In this document: positions 1 through 5,407 of the stretch, one piece after another | How the letters are laid out: the number at the start of each line of letters is the position of its first letter | Position numbering within the stretch: the first letter of the stretch is position 1 | Source: Verrucomicrobiota bacterium | GTDB lineage: Bacteria; Verrucomicrobiota; Verrucomicrobiia; Opitutales; Opitutaceae | Length of the DNA stretch: 6,865 nucleotides | NCBI GenBank assembly: GCA_023410155.1 | Contig: JAEYQF010000291.1 | Span: 1-6,865, forward strand | Direction: 5' to 3' | The notes under the pieces: generated by a model | Databases searched by the model: none | Seen by the model: the letters and a program-made list of their open reading frames with translations, nothing else | What the model was told of the DNA's origin: nothing | Translations under genes and position numbers: made by a program

Positions 1-5
1 CCCAG

Positions 6-680
6 TTAGCGACCCTTGCCCCGCACGTTCGGCAGAATCTCGAAATCCCGGCCAAGTGCGGTCGGGTTCTCGCGCCGCCAGACAGCGTGAAAATAGAGCG
101 TGGAGTTCTCCCAACCGGAGTCGGTGAGGAAATCGACGTCGTAGAAGAGATGAGAAAGGTCCTTCGCCCCGTCGTTGGTGATCTGAATTTTCGCTCCTTT
201 TCGAAAGGGCATCGGGATCTCGCAAACGAAGGATCGCCCCTCCGGATTTGCGAGGAGCGCGCTGTGGAACGGTGCCGTGCGCCCCAGGTTCGCCCCAAAA
301 AAATCACCCAGCGGCACAGCCACCGCAGGCGTCGATTCCCCATCCCAAAACATTTCGAGACGCAAAGCGCGCAGCATCGCCGGTGAGCGGTCCATCACGG
401 TCAGCCAGAGGCGCGTCACGCGGCCCGAACCCGTGGTCTCGAGCAGCGTGTGCGTGTGCCCGGCAGGAAGTGAAACGAAGGCCCGTCCCTTGGCGCCGCC
501 GTTTTCGCGTGCTCCCGCGGAGGGCTGGCCATTGGGGTTTTCCGGCGTGCTCCAGCGCGTGGACACGTCGTCACGATGACGAAACAAGGAGTCGAGGTCC
601 GCGAAGGTCGGCGCGGTGATCAGCGCGCAGAGCGCGATGCGTGCGAGCACCCGAGCCTGGGCACGTGGGGTGAGCAACAT
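6..680 (-). CDS. Secreted DUF2961 / GH172-like protein, truncated by an in-frame stop
   Basis: This frame encodes 224 residues that match the N-terminal half of DUF2961 proteins, a family now including GH172 fructofuranosidase/arabinofuranosidase-type enzymes. The ATG at 678-680 was chosen because it starts a Sec signal peptide (Arg-rich start, hydrophobic 14-24, likely cleavage after TFA at 27) and has a weak GGTGA about 4 nt upstream. The long open frame upstream of it only runs antisense to the neighbouring isomerase gene. Family-type motifs are FWDGESTPAVAVPLGDFFG (111-129), MPFRKGAKI (157-165), YFHAVWRRE (196-204) and GKGR (221-224). Family members are usually about 350-400 residues. Here TAA follows GKGR directly, where the family normally has an aromatic residue and then a glycine-containing stretch, and the next codons read L-G. 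The half expected to carry the catalytic acids lies outside the window, so this is probably a nonsense-mutated gene or a sequencing error. The family call is firm; activity is doubtful. Confidence 0.85.
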   Translation of the reverse strand: MLLTPRAQARVLARIALCALITAPTFADLDSLFRHRDDVSTRWSTPENPNGQPSAGARENGGAKGRAFVSLPAGHTHTLLETTGSGRVTRLWLTVMDRSPAMLRALRLEMFWDGESTPAVAVPLGDFFGANLGRTAPFHSALLANPEGRSFVCEIPMPFRKGAKIQITNDGAKDLSHLFYDVDFLTDSGWENSTLYFHAVWRRENPTALGRDFEILPNVRGKGR

Positions 681-806
681 GCTGTCACCGTAGCGGCGGC
701 GGATTGCACTGCAAACCGGGCCTCGGATCGGCACCGCCCGGGCGTCTTGCGACTTGGCAGAGCGGAGCAACATCGCACCGTGGAGGAGCACCCCCGCTCT
801 TTCCCC
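681..806. promoter_or_regulatory. Divergent intergenic region between DUF2961 and isomerase genes
   Basis: This 126-bp gap separates two divergent start codons and must hold the promoters of both genes. A 6-bp inverted repeat, CCGGGC at 716-721 and GCCCGG at 736-741, has a 14-nt spacer and could be an operator or a leader hairpin, but in DNA this GC-rich it could be chance. GGAGGAG at 782-788 is a good Shine-Dalgarno-like sequence but sits 18 nt before the isomerase ATG, too far for normal use. I see no convincing sigma-70 -35/-10 pair. Assignment as a regulatory region rests on position. Confidence 0.4.
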
Positions 807-1769
807 ATGAACCGTCGCACCTTCGTCCAATCCTCGCTCGCAGCCGCCGGCGCTGCTCTTCTCGCCCGCAACTCCCTCCCCGCTGCCGACGGAAACCCAT
901 CGCGCACGAGCGCCACGTTCCAACTCGGCTACGGCCCGCATCCAGACATGTTCAAGGAGCTGGCGGGAGCTGATGTGATCGACCAGATCCATTTCGCGGC
1001 GGACCAGGGCTTCACCGCGTGGGAGGACAACGGCATGGCGGGGCGGCCGGCAGCCGAACAGGAGGCGATCGGCCGCGCGCTCGCCGAGCGGAAGATGCAG
1101 ATGGGGGTTTTCGTGGCGTATGCGAGTTTCGACGAACCGACGTTCGTGGTCGCCGATTCCGCGAAGCAGGACGAGGTCCTGCGTCAGGTCCGCGGCGCGG
1201 TCGACGTGGCCAAGCGCTGCGGCGCGCGTTGGTTCACCGTCGTGCCCGGCTCCGTCGACCAGCAACCGAACAAGGGCGAAAAGTGGAATCGCTACGGCGG
1301 GCCTCGGCTCGCGGAAGGTTACCAGACGGCCAACGCGATCGAGTTGCTGCGCCGGTGTGCGGCCATCCTCGAGCCACACGGGCTCACGATGGTCCTCGAA
1401 CCGCTCAACTGGTTTCGCGACCACGGCGGCGTTTTTCTCCAGAGATCGGATCAGGCGTATGCGATCTGCAAGGCCGTCAGTAGTCCCGCGTGCAAGATCC
1501 TGTTCGACATCTACCACCAGCAGATCACCGAGGGCAATTTGTTGCCGAACATCGAGCGCTGCTGGGACGAGATCGCTTACTTCCAGTGTGGAGATAATCC
1601 CGGCCGCAAAGAGCCCGGCACCGGCGAGATCAATTATCGCAATATCTTCCGCTACTTGAAGCAGCGGGGGTTCGCCGGCGTCGTCGGTATGGAGCACGGC
1701 AACTCGCGTCCCGGAAAGGACGGAGAACTCGCCGTCATCCGCGCTTATCGCGAGGTGGATGAGAGCTGA
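807..1769 (+). CDS. Tat-exported TIM-barrel sugar isomerase, hydroxypyruvate isomerase family
   Basis: This 320-residue protein belongs to the xylose isomerase-like TIM-barrel (AP_endonuc_2) superfamily and most resembles hydroxypyruvate isomerase (Hyi). The ATG at 807 starts a twin-arginine signal (RRTFVQ at 3-8, Ala-rich hydrophobic 11-20), so codons upstream in the open frame are rejected. Likely catalytic or metal ligands are E198 (LEPLNW), D234 and H237 (FDIYHQQ), the QCGDNPGR segment at 260-267 and E296 (GMEHG). The stretch EPGTGEINY (269-277) is also present in E. coli Hyi as I recall it. E. coli Hyi is cytosolic and lacks this leader; export suggests a periplasmic sugar or keto-sugar substrate instead of hydroxypyruvate, which is inference. 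It is divergent from the DUF2961 gene and convergent with the haem protein gene. Family assignment is strong; the reaction is unknown. Confidence 0.9.
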   Translation: MNRRTFVQSSLAAAGAALLARNSLPAADGNPSRTSATFQLGYGPHPDMFKELAGADVIDQIHFAADQGFTAWEDNGMAGRPAAEQEAIGRALAERKMQMGVFVAYASFDEPTFVVADSAKQDEVLRQVRGAVDVAKRCGARWFTVVPGSVDQQPNKGEKWNRYGGPRLAEGYQTANAIELLRRCAAILEPHGLTMVLEPLNWFRDHGGVFLQRSDQAYAICKAVSSPACKILFDIYHQQITEGNLLPNIERCWDEIAYFQCGDNPGRKEPGTGEINYRNIFRYLKQRGFAGVVGMEHGNSRPGKDGELAVIRAYREVDES

Positions 1770-1798
1770 GGGCCGAACCGCCGAAATCTGATCACGGC

Positions 1799-1824
1799 CA
1801 CAGATTCCATGGATGCGCACGGAT
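1799..1824. repeat. Three degenerate heptamers (CACAGAT/CATGGAT/CACGGAT)
   Basis: CACAGAT (1799-1805), CATGGAT (1808-1814) and CACGGAT (1818-1824) follow each other with 9- and 10-nt periods just after the isomerase stop codon. They fit the pattern CAYRGAT with one or two differences between copies. From memory, similar CACRGAT-type tandem phrases are scattered between genes in some Verrucomicrobia and other environmental bacteria, so this may be a decayed copy of a dispersed repeat. The periodicity is visible here; the dispersed nature cannot be shown from one window. Confidence 0.4.
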
Positions 1825-1847
1825 CGTCCGATTACCGGGCGCACGAT

Positions 1848-1875
1848 GGGATTCTTCGCTCCGCTCGGAACGACG
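1848..1875. repeat. Possible dispersed palindromic intergenic element
   Basis: This stretch contains an imperfect palindrome: TCG-C-TCC at 1856-1862 pairs with GGA-A-CGA at 1867-1873 around a 4-nt GCTC loop, with one C/A mismatch. From memory, very similar wording around TTCGCTCCGCTCGGAA occurs between genes in many unrelated genomes, like REP-type elements. It lies in the convergent spacer, a typical place for such elements. Only the hairpin potential is seen directly; calling it a repeat family is inference. Confidence 0.35.
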
Positions 1876-1906
1876 AAAAGGGCGACCGAGACTTCGCTCG
1901 TCGCCC
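1876..1906 (-). terminator. Rho-independent terminator of the haem-binding protein gene
   Basis: Read on the minus strand, a stem GGGCGAC-GAG (from 1906) pairs with CTC-GTCGCCC (ending at 1880) around a 6-nt loop with one bulged base, followed by TTTT (1879-1876). It begins 46 nt past the stop codon at 1953-1955, the right place to end transcription of that gene. On the plus strand the same hairpin is followed by CTGACTCTC with no T-run, so it should work poorly for the convergent isomerase gene. Confidence 0.75.
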
Positions 1907-1952
1907 CTGACTCTCAACTCCAGCCTCTGAGCTCCCAGCTACGCACGCGGCT

Positions 1953-4667
1953 TCACAGGCTCTTCAAGTAGGCGACGATATCGGCCACACCCTGCGCATC
2001 GAGACCGAGTTGCTCGGCATTGAGCATCAGCGAACGGTGCAGACGATCCTTGGCCTTCACGCGATCGGCCGGAATCAGCTGCGTCACGCCTCCGAGACTT
2101 TGCACGACGAGCGGATTGCCACCGGAGAGCTCCATGCCATGGATCACGCGATCGTCCGTCAGCGTGACGGCGATGCCCTCATAGCCGTGTGCGATGCTGG
2201 CCGATGGATTCACGATCGCCTCGATCACAACTTCCGTGGTCTGCAACTTGGCAAACTCCGTGAGATCCGGGCCGTATTCGATGCCCTGATTACCGATGCG
2301 GTGACAAAGGAAGCACGAGGCAATCCGCGCGCCGCCGCGGGCCGCGTCGCCTTGAAGCGCGGCGATCTCGGCGACCGGCGGCAGCGTGGTCGGCTGCGGC
2401 TCGGGCACGACACTCTCGTTGAGCTCCACTTTCTCGGGATCGTAGAGGCCGCGTGACTTCAACTCGGCGTCGAGGCCGTGCGCAGCCCAGCGGGAGTCCT
2501 TGTAATTGAGCAGCCACCAGAACGCGTGGCGTTGCACGATGCCTTCGCGTTTTTGAGCGAGGTCGAGGAGTGCGGTCGCGGCTTCGCGTGTGGGGATGAA
2601 GCCCAGCGCGGTCACCGCCGCGAGCCGCTGCTTGTCGGAGAGCGTGGAGGCATGCGCGCGCGCGGCGAAGTGCGGGACGGCCGCGGCGGGCGTCAGCCGC
2701 CAGACGAGGTCGGTGTAGGCCTGAGTCCATTTTGTGGCGTCCCGCTCGGTCTGCGTGGCAGCGAGAGCGGCGTAGATTTCCGCTTCCTTCCCGGTGCAGC
2801 CGATCCCCCACGCTTCGAGATAGGTGCGGTCTTCGCCGTCGTAACCACGCGCGAGGGCGAGCAGAAGATCGCGCGATTGCGAGAGGGGCACGTCGCGCAG
2901 TGAGACGGCGACTTGGCGGCGCACGGCGGCGGACGGATCGCCGACCAAGCGGGCGGCGTGTTCGAGCGGACGATGCCCATGTCGCACCAAAGCGCGGAAC
3001 GCCGCGGTCCGCAGCGCGGCATCGGTCGAGCCGAGTTGCGCCTCGACTCGCGCCAAACCTTCGGCGCCGAGTTCCGCAAGCAGCCAGACAGCGCGCGCAC
3101 GCAGGTAGGGATTTTCAACTTCGAGCAGCGCCGCCACAGGTTGCACTGCCGCCGCGCCCTGATCGCGCAGCTTCACATAACCGAGCGAGCGCACATTCAC
3201 CGCCGGACTGCGAAGCGCAGCGATCTGGCCCTCCGTCGTGGCGAGATCGAACTTCGGCACGACTGATTTGAGTCCCTTCGGCGCCACGCGGTAGATCGCG
3301 CCGGCCACCTGATCGTCGAGATCCTGGTGCCCACCCGTGCGCGGATCGAACCAGTCGGCGATGTAGACTGCACCATCGGCTCCCACCATCACGTCGGACG
3401 GGCGGAAGAAGGTGTTGAGTTCGTTGTTGGTCCTGCCCCACAGGCTGTCGATGCCAGCGAAGGCTTTCTCGAGGTTGCTCGTGACGAAGTCGAAGCGCTC
3501 AAGCTTGAATCCGGCGCCGTCGGGTTGCGGGCGGTAACCGAGGATCGTGTTGCGAGGGGAGTCGGCGCTCAGCAAAGTGCCGCGCCACTCGGGCCCAAAC
3601 GCGTCGCCCTCGTAGTAGCCGATGCCGGTCGGGGCTCCCGCGCCGTAGACATCACCTGCGGGCATGATGCCAGGATCCTCCTGGCGCCACTCGGCGGTGG
3701 GGATGCTCTGGCCGGGCCGGCGGTCCGCGTGCCACGAGCGCTTGCCGTCGCGCGAGAAAAAACCGGCGTTGCCGAACTCGAGCACGAACGACGTGCGGCA
3801 CGCCGGCGGATCGTCGTTGTCGTTTTGGAAAACATCGCCGAACGACGTCACGGTTTGCTCGTAGCTGTTGCGGTAGTTGAAGCCGATGATCTCCGTGCCC
3901 GTCGCGTCAGGCCGCATGCGCACGGTGAAGCCGCCGACGTAAACGTGGCCGTCGTCGCTCTTGGCGCCGGCGAGTCCGGTGGGCGTCCAGCTGTAGATCG
4001 GCGGCGCCGTGTTGCCCCAATGCGGCTCGTAGGAACTGCCGACACGGAACGTCCGGCCCTCGCGGTCGGTGAAATGTGCGCTGTTGTTGCCCTGGCTGAA
4101 ATACCAACGGCCGTCGGGGCCGAAGGTGACGGAGTGCAGCGCGTGATCGTGGTTGCGGCCGTTGAAACCGGTGAGGAGCACTTCACGTTTGTCGATCGCT
4201 GGATCCCAGCGCGCGTTGCGGTCGACATCCGTGTAGATGATGAGATCGGGCGCATTGGAGACGATGATGCGGTTGTCGAGCACCGCGATGCCGAGCGGCG
4301 CGACCAGGTCCGGCTCCTGGATGAACACATGGCTCGAATCGGCGCGACCGTCGCCATCGGTGTCCTCGAGCACGACGATGCGATCGCCGGCAGGATCGCG
4401 CTTCTCGTGATGGCGATAATTGACACCCTCGGTGACCCAGATGCGGCCCTGCGCATCAGTGTCCATGTTGGTCGGATTGCGCAGTTGCGGGGCCTGCGCC
4501 CAAACCGTGATCTCGAAACCTTCCGGCACCGCGAAACGCTCGGTCGGCACCAGTGTTGGCGCTGGAGGAGCAACGGGAGCTGGTTGCGGTTCCGCCGAAG
4601 CCAACGACGGAGAAGCGGCCACAGCAATCAGGAGACCAACAGCAAGACGCGGGGGAAACGAAGACAT
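1953..4667 (-). CDS. PVC-type haem-binding dehydrogenase-like protein with HEAT repeats
   Basis: This is a 904-residue exported protein with the 'membrane-bound dehydrogenase / haem-binding, Pirellula/Verrucomicrobium' architecture. The ATG at 4665-4667 starts a Sec signal (hydrophobic 9-20, likely cleavage after ASA at 25) followed by a Pro/Ala linker to about 42. The 128 upstream codons of the open frame overlap gtrA and are rejected. A beta-propeller domain spans about 45-465, with a calcium-type DTDGDGRAD motif (102-110), HALHSVTFGPDGRWYF (175-190) and FRPSDVMVGADGAVYIADWF (421-440). HEAT-like helical repeats cover about 480-600 and 675-720. The C-terminal c-type haem module has CFLCH at 785-789, NPSASI (777+ region, about 820-825) and M881 as the likely distal ligand. 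The family is thought to be periplasmic and redox-active; the substrate, perhaps a sugar or alcohol, is not known. No clear Shine-Dalgarno precedes the start. A terminator follows the gene. Confidence 0.93.
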   Translation of the reverse strand: MSSFPPRLAVGLLIAVAASPSLASAEPQPAPVAPPAPTLVPTERFAVPEGFEITVWAQAPQLRNPTNMDTDAQGRIWVTEGVNYRHHEKRDPAGDRIVVLEDTDGDGRADSSHVFIQEPDLVAPLGIAVLDNRIIVSNAPDLIIYTDVDRNARWDPAIDKREVLLTGFNGRNHDHALHSVTFGPDGRWYFSQGNNSAHFTDREGRTFRVGSSYEPHWGNTAPPIYSWTPTGLAGAKSDDGHVYVGGFTVRMRPDATGTEIIGFNYRNSYEQTVTSFGDVFQNDNDDPPACRTSFVLEFGNAGFFSRDGKRSWHADRRPGQSIPTAEWRQEDPGIMPAGDVYGAGAPTGIGYYEGDAFGPEWRGTLLSADSPRNTILGYRPQPDGAGFKLERFDFVTSNLEKAFAGIDSLWGRTNNELNTFFRPSDVMVGADGAVYIADWFDPRTGGHQDLDDQVAGAIYRVAPKGLKSVVPKFDLATTEGQIAALRSPAVNVRSLGYVKLRDQGAAAVQPVAALLEVENPYLRARAVWLLAELGAEGLARVEAQLGSTDAALRTAAFRALVRHGHRPLEHAARLVGDPSAAVRRQVAVSLRDVPLSQSRDLLLALARGYDGEDRTYLEAWGIGCTGKEAEIYAALAATQTERDATKWTQAYTDLVWRLTPAAAVPHFAARAHASTLSDKQRLAAVTALGFIPTREAATALLDLAQKREGIVQRHAFWWLLNYKDSRWAAHGLDAELKSRGLYDPEKVELNESVVPEPQPTTLPPVAEIAALQGDAARGGARIASCFLCHRIGNQGIEYGPDLTEFAKLQTTEVVIEAIVNPSASIAHGYEGIAVTLTDDRVIHGMELSGGNPLVVQSLGGVTQLIPADRVKAKDRLHRSLMLNAEQLGLDAQGVADIVAYLKSL

Positions 4668-4792
4668 GGTTGTGCGGGGGTGTGCGCCGGCGAACTCCGC
4701 CGGGGGATGAGGGGAACCACACCGTAAGTGTCGCCGTTTGCAGAGCGCAAGACCCGGCGCCATCCGCGGGACGCGAGGTGCATCGCGCGCGA
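4668..4792 (-). promoter_or_regulatory. Intergenic leader of the haem-binding protein gene
   Basis: This 125-bp gap lies between the GtrA stop and the haem-protein start, both on the minus strand. A perfect 6-bp inverted repeat, CCGGCG (4687-4692) and CGCCGG (4698-4703) with a 5-nt loop, would form a hairpin 19 nt before the ATG in the transcript. It has no U-run and is not a terminator. I see no strong promoter, so co-transcription with gtrA and an independent promoter are both possible. Confidence 0.3.
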
Positions 4793-5239
4793 TCAATGGG
4801 TGCCGGCCTCGGTCGCGGGTTCCCGGGTCGCCGGCTCGGGCTCGTGGCGCTTGCGCCAGATCCAGCGGAAGTTCGTGAACCAGCTCACGCTGAAGCCCGC
4901 CACCATCGCGAACACCGAAGCGAGCAGATAGTTCATACCGAGCGCCTTTAGGGCGTTGGCGGCGCCCCACCAGAGGGCAAACGACATCGCGTTGGCCACG
5001 TGATACTGCACGAGTCGTTTCCACGTGGGTCGCGGGTAACCGAAGACCCACCGGTCATTCACCAGGAAGCGGAGGAGATTGCAGATCTCCGACTGCACCA
5101 ACGTGCTCAGCGCGTAGTGCCAATGCAGTCCGTCGACGAAAAGCTTCAGCAGCGCGAGGCCCAACGCCGTGAACAGCGTCGCCACCGCAAACCACCGGAA
5201 TCTCCGATCCGCCCGTATCCGCTTCGACCAAGCACGCAT
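4793..5239 (-). CDS. GtrA-family membrane protein
   Basis: This 148-residue protein fits the GtrA family (about 120-150 residues, four transmembrane helices). GtrA proteins are thought to translocate lipid-linked sugars such as bactoprenol-glucose for O-antigen, teichoic acid or other cell-surface glycosylation, normally alongside a glycosyltransferase. Predicted helices are about 15-37, 44-60, 79-99 and 103-121. The internal duplication typical of the family is visible: NDRWVF (61-66) after helix 2 and NFRWIW (123-128) after helix 4. The N-terminus is strongly basic (RAWSKRIRADRR) and the last 20 residues form a charged, Pro/Glu-rich cytoplasmic tail. A GAGG sequence 4 nt before the ATG supports the start. 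No partner glycosyltransferase is in the window. It is 125 bp upstream of, and co-oriented with, the haem-binding protein gene, and divergent from the GH5 gene. Family call is strong; the sugar carried is unknown. Confidence 0.9.
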   Translation of the reverse strand: MRAWSKRIRADRRFRWFAVATLFTALGLALLKLFVDGLHWHYALSTLVQSEICNLLRFLVNDRWVFGYPRPTWKRLVQYHVANAMSFALWWGAANALKALGMNYLLASVFAMVAGFSVSWFTNFRWIWRKRHEPEPATREPATEAGTH

Positions 5240-5266
5240 CGCCCCTCATCGACCAGCCGCACCGCC

Positions 5267-5283
5267 ACAGTTCCCTGCCTCGC
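5267..5283 (+). repeat. Direct repeat copy 1, ACAGTTCC-C-TGCCTCGC
   Basis: The 8-mers ACAGTTCC and TGCCTCGC occur here separated by one base and again at 5359-5377 separated by three bases. Sixteen shared bases in a 168-bp intergenic region is more than expected by chance, so a regulator binding site or a local duplication is plausible. Confidence 0.5.
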
Positions 5284-5358
5284 ACCGCGACAAAGCACGA
5301 ATATCGCGGAACCATCGCGCGCGCGGTGCGTTTCTCCCTGCGTCTCCCCGACACCCCG

Positions 5359-5377
5359 ACAGTTCCATTTGCCTCGC
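5359..5377 (+). repeat. Direct repeat copy 2, ACAGTTCC-ATT-TGCCTCGC
   Basis: This is the second copy of the two 8-mers seen at 5267-5283, 92 nt further on, with a 3-nt instead of a 1-nt gap. It lies 31-49 nt before the GH5 start codon, where a site affecting GH5 expression could sit. Confidence 0.5.
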
Positions 5378-5407
5378 CGCCAATCACGCCCACGCTCCCC
5401 GTTCTTC

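Larger units (their letters stand above)
5240..5407. promoter_or_regulatory. Divergent regulatory region between gtrA-like and GH5 genes
   Basis: This 168-bp gap separates divergent starts. It contains a perfect 9-bp inverted repeat, CGCACCGCG at 5281-5289 and CGCGGTGCG at 5322-5330, flanking a 32-nt spacer that includes the most AT-rich segment here (around ACGAATATC). A near-perfect direct repeat flanks it. This looks like an operator/promoter arrangement, but no clear -35/-10 boxes can be named. No Shine-Dalgarno precedes the GH5 start. Confidence 0.45.

Noticed and set aside
753..769. Sigma-54-like element (TTGGCA ... GCAA) before the isomerase gene
   Set aside because: The GG-to-GC spacing is one base short of the -24/-12 rule and the bases around GC do not match TTGC well.
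576..806. N-terminal extension of the isomerase by 77 codons
   Set aside because: It lies antisense to the DUF2961 signal-peptide region and would bury the Tat motif internally.
681..1844. A 388-codon open extension upstream of the DUF2961 start on the minus strand
   Set aside because: It runs antisense across the whole isomerase gene, has low-complexity Arg/Ala/Gly-rich content and shows no domain; the signal peptide at 680 marks the real start. Long antisense open frames are common in GC-rich DNA.
3327..4727. A 466-codon open frame on the plus strand opposite the haem-binding protein gene
   Set aside because: The translation is Arg/Val/Ala/Asp-rich with no recognisable motif, and the opposite strand carries a clear multi-domain protein through the same interval.
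4668..5051. N-terminal extension of the haem-binding protein by 128 codons
   Set aside because: It overlaps the gtrA coding sequence in another frame on the same strand, and the Sec signal peptide begins at the ATG at 4665-4667.
5000..5407. N-terminal extension of the GH5 protein by 136 codons
   Set aside because: It is antisense to gtrA and covers the structured intergenic region; the lipoprotein signal starts at 5408.
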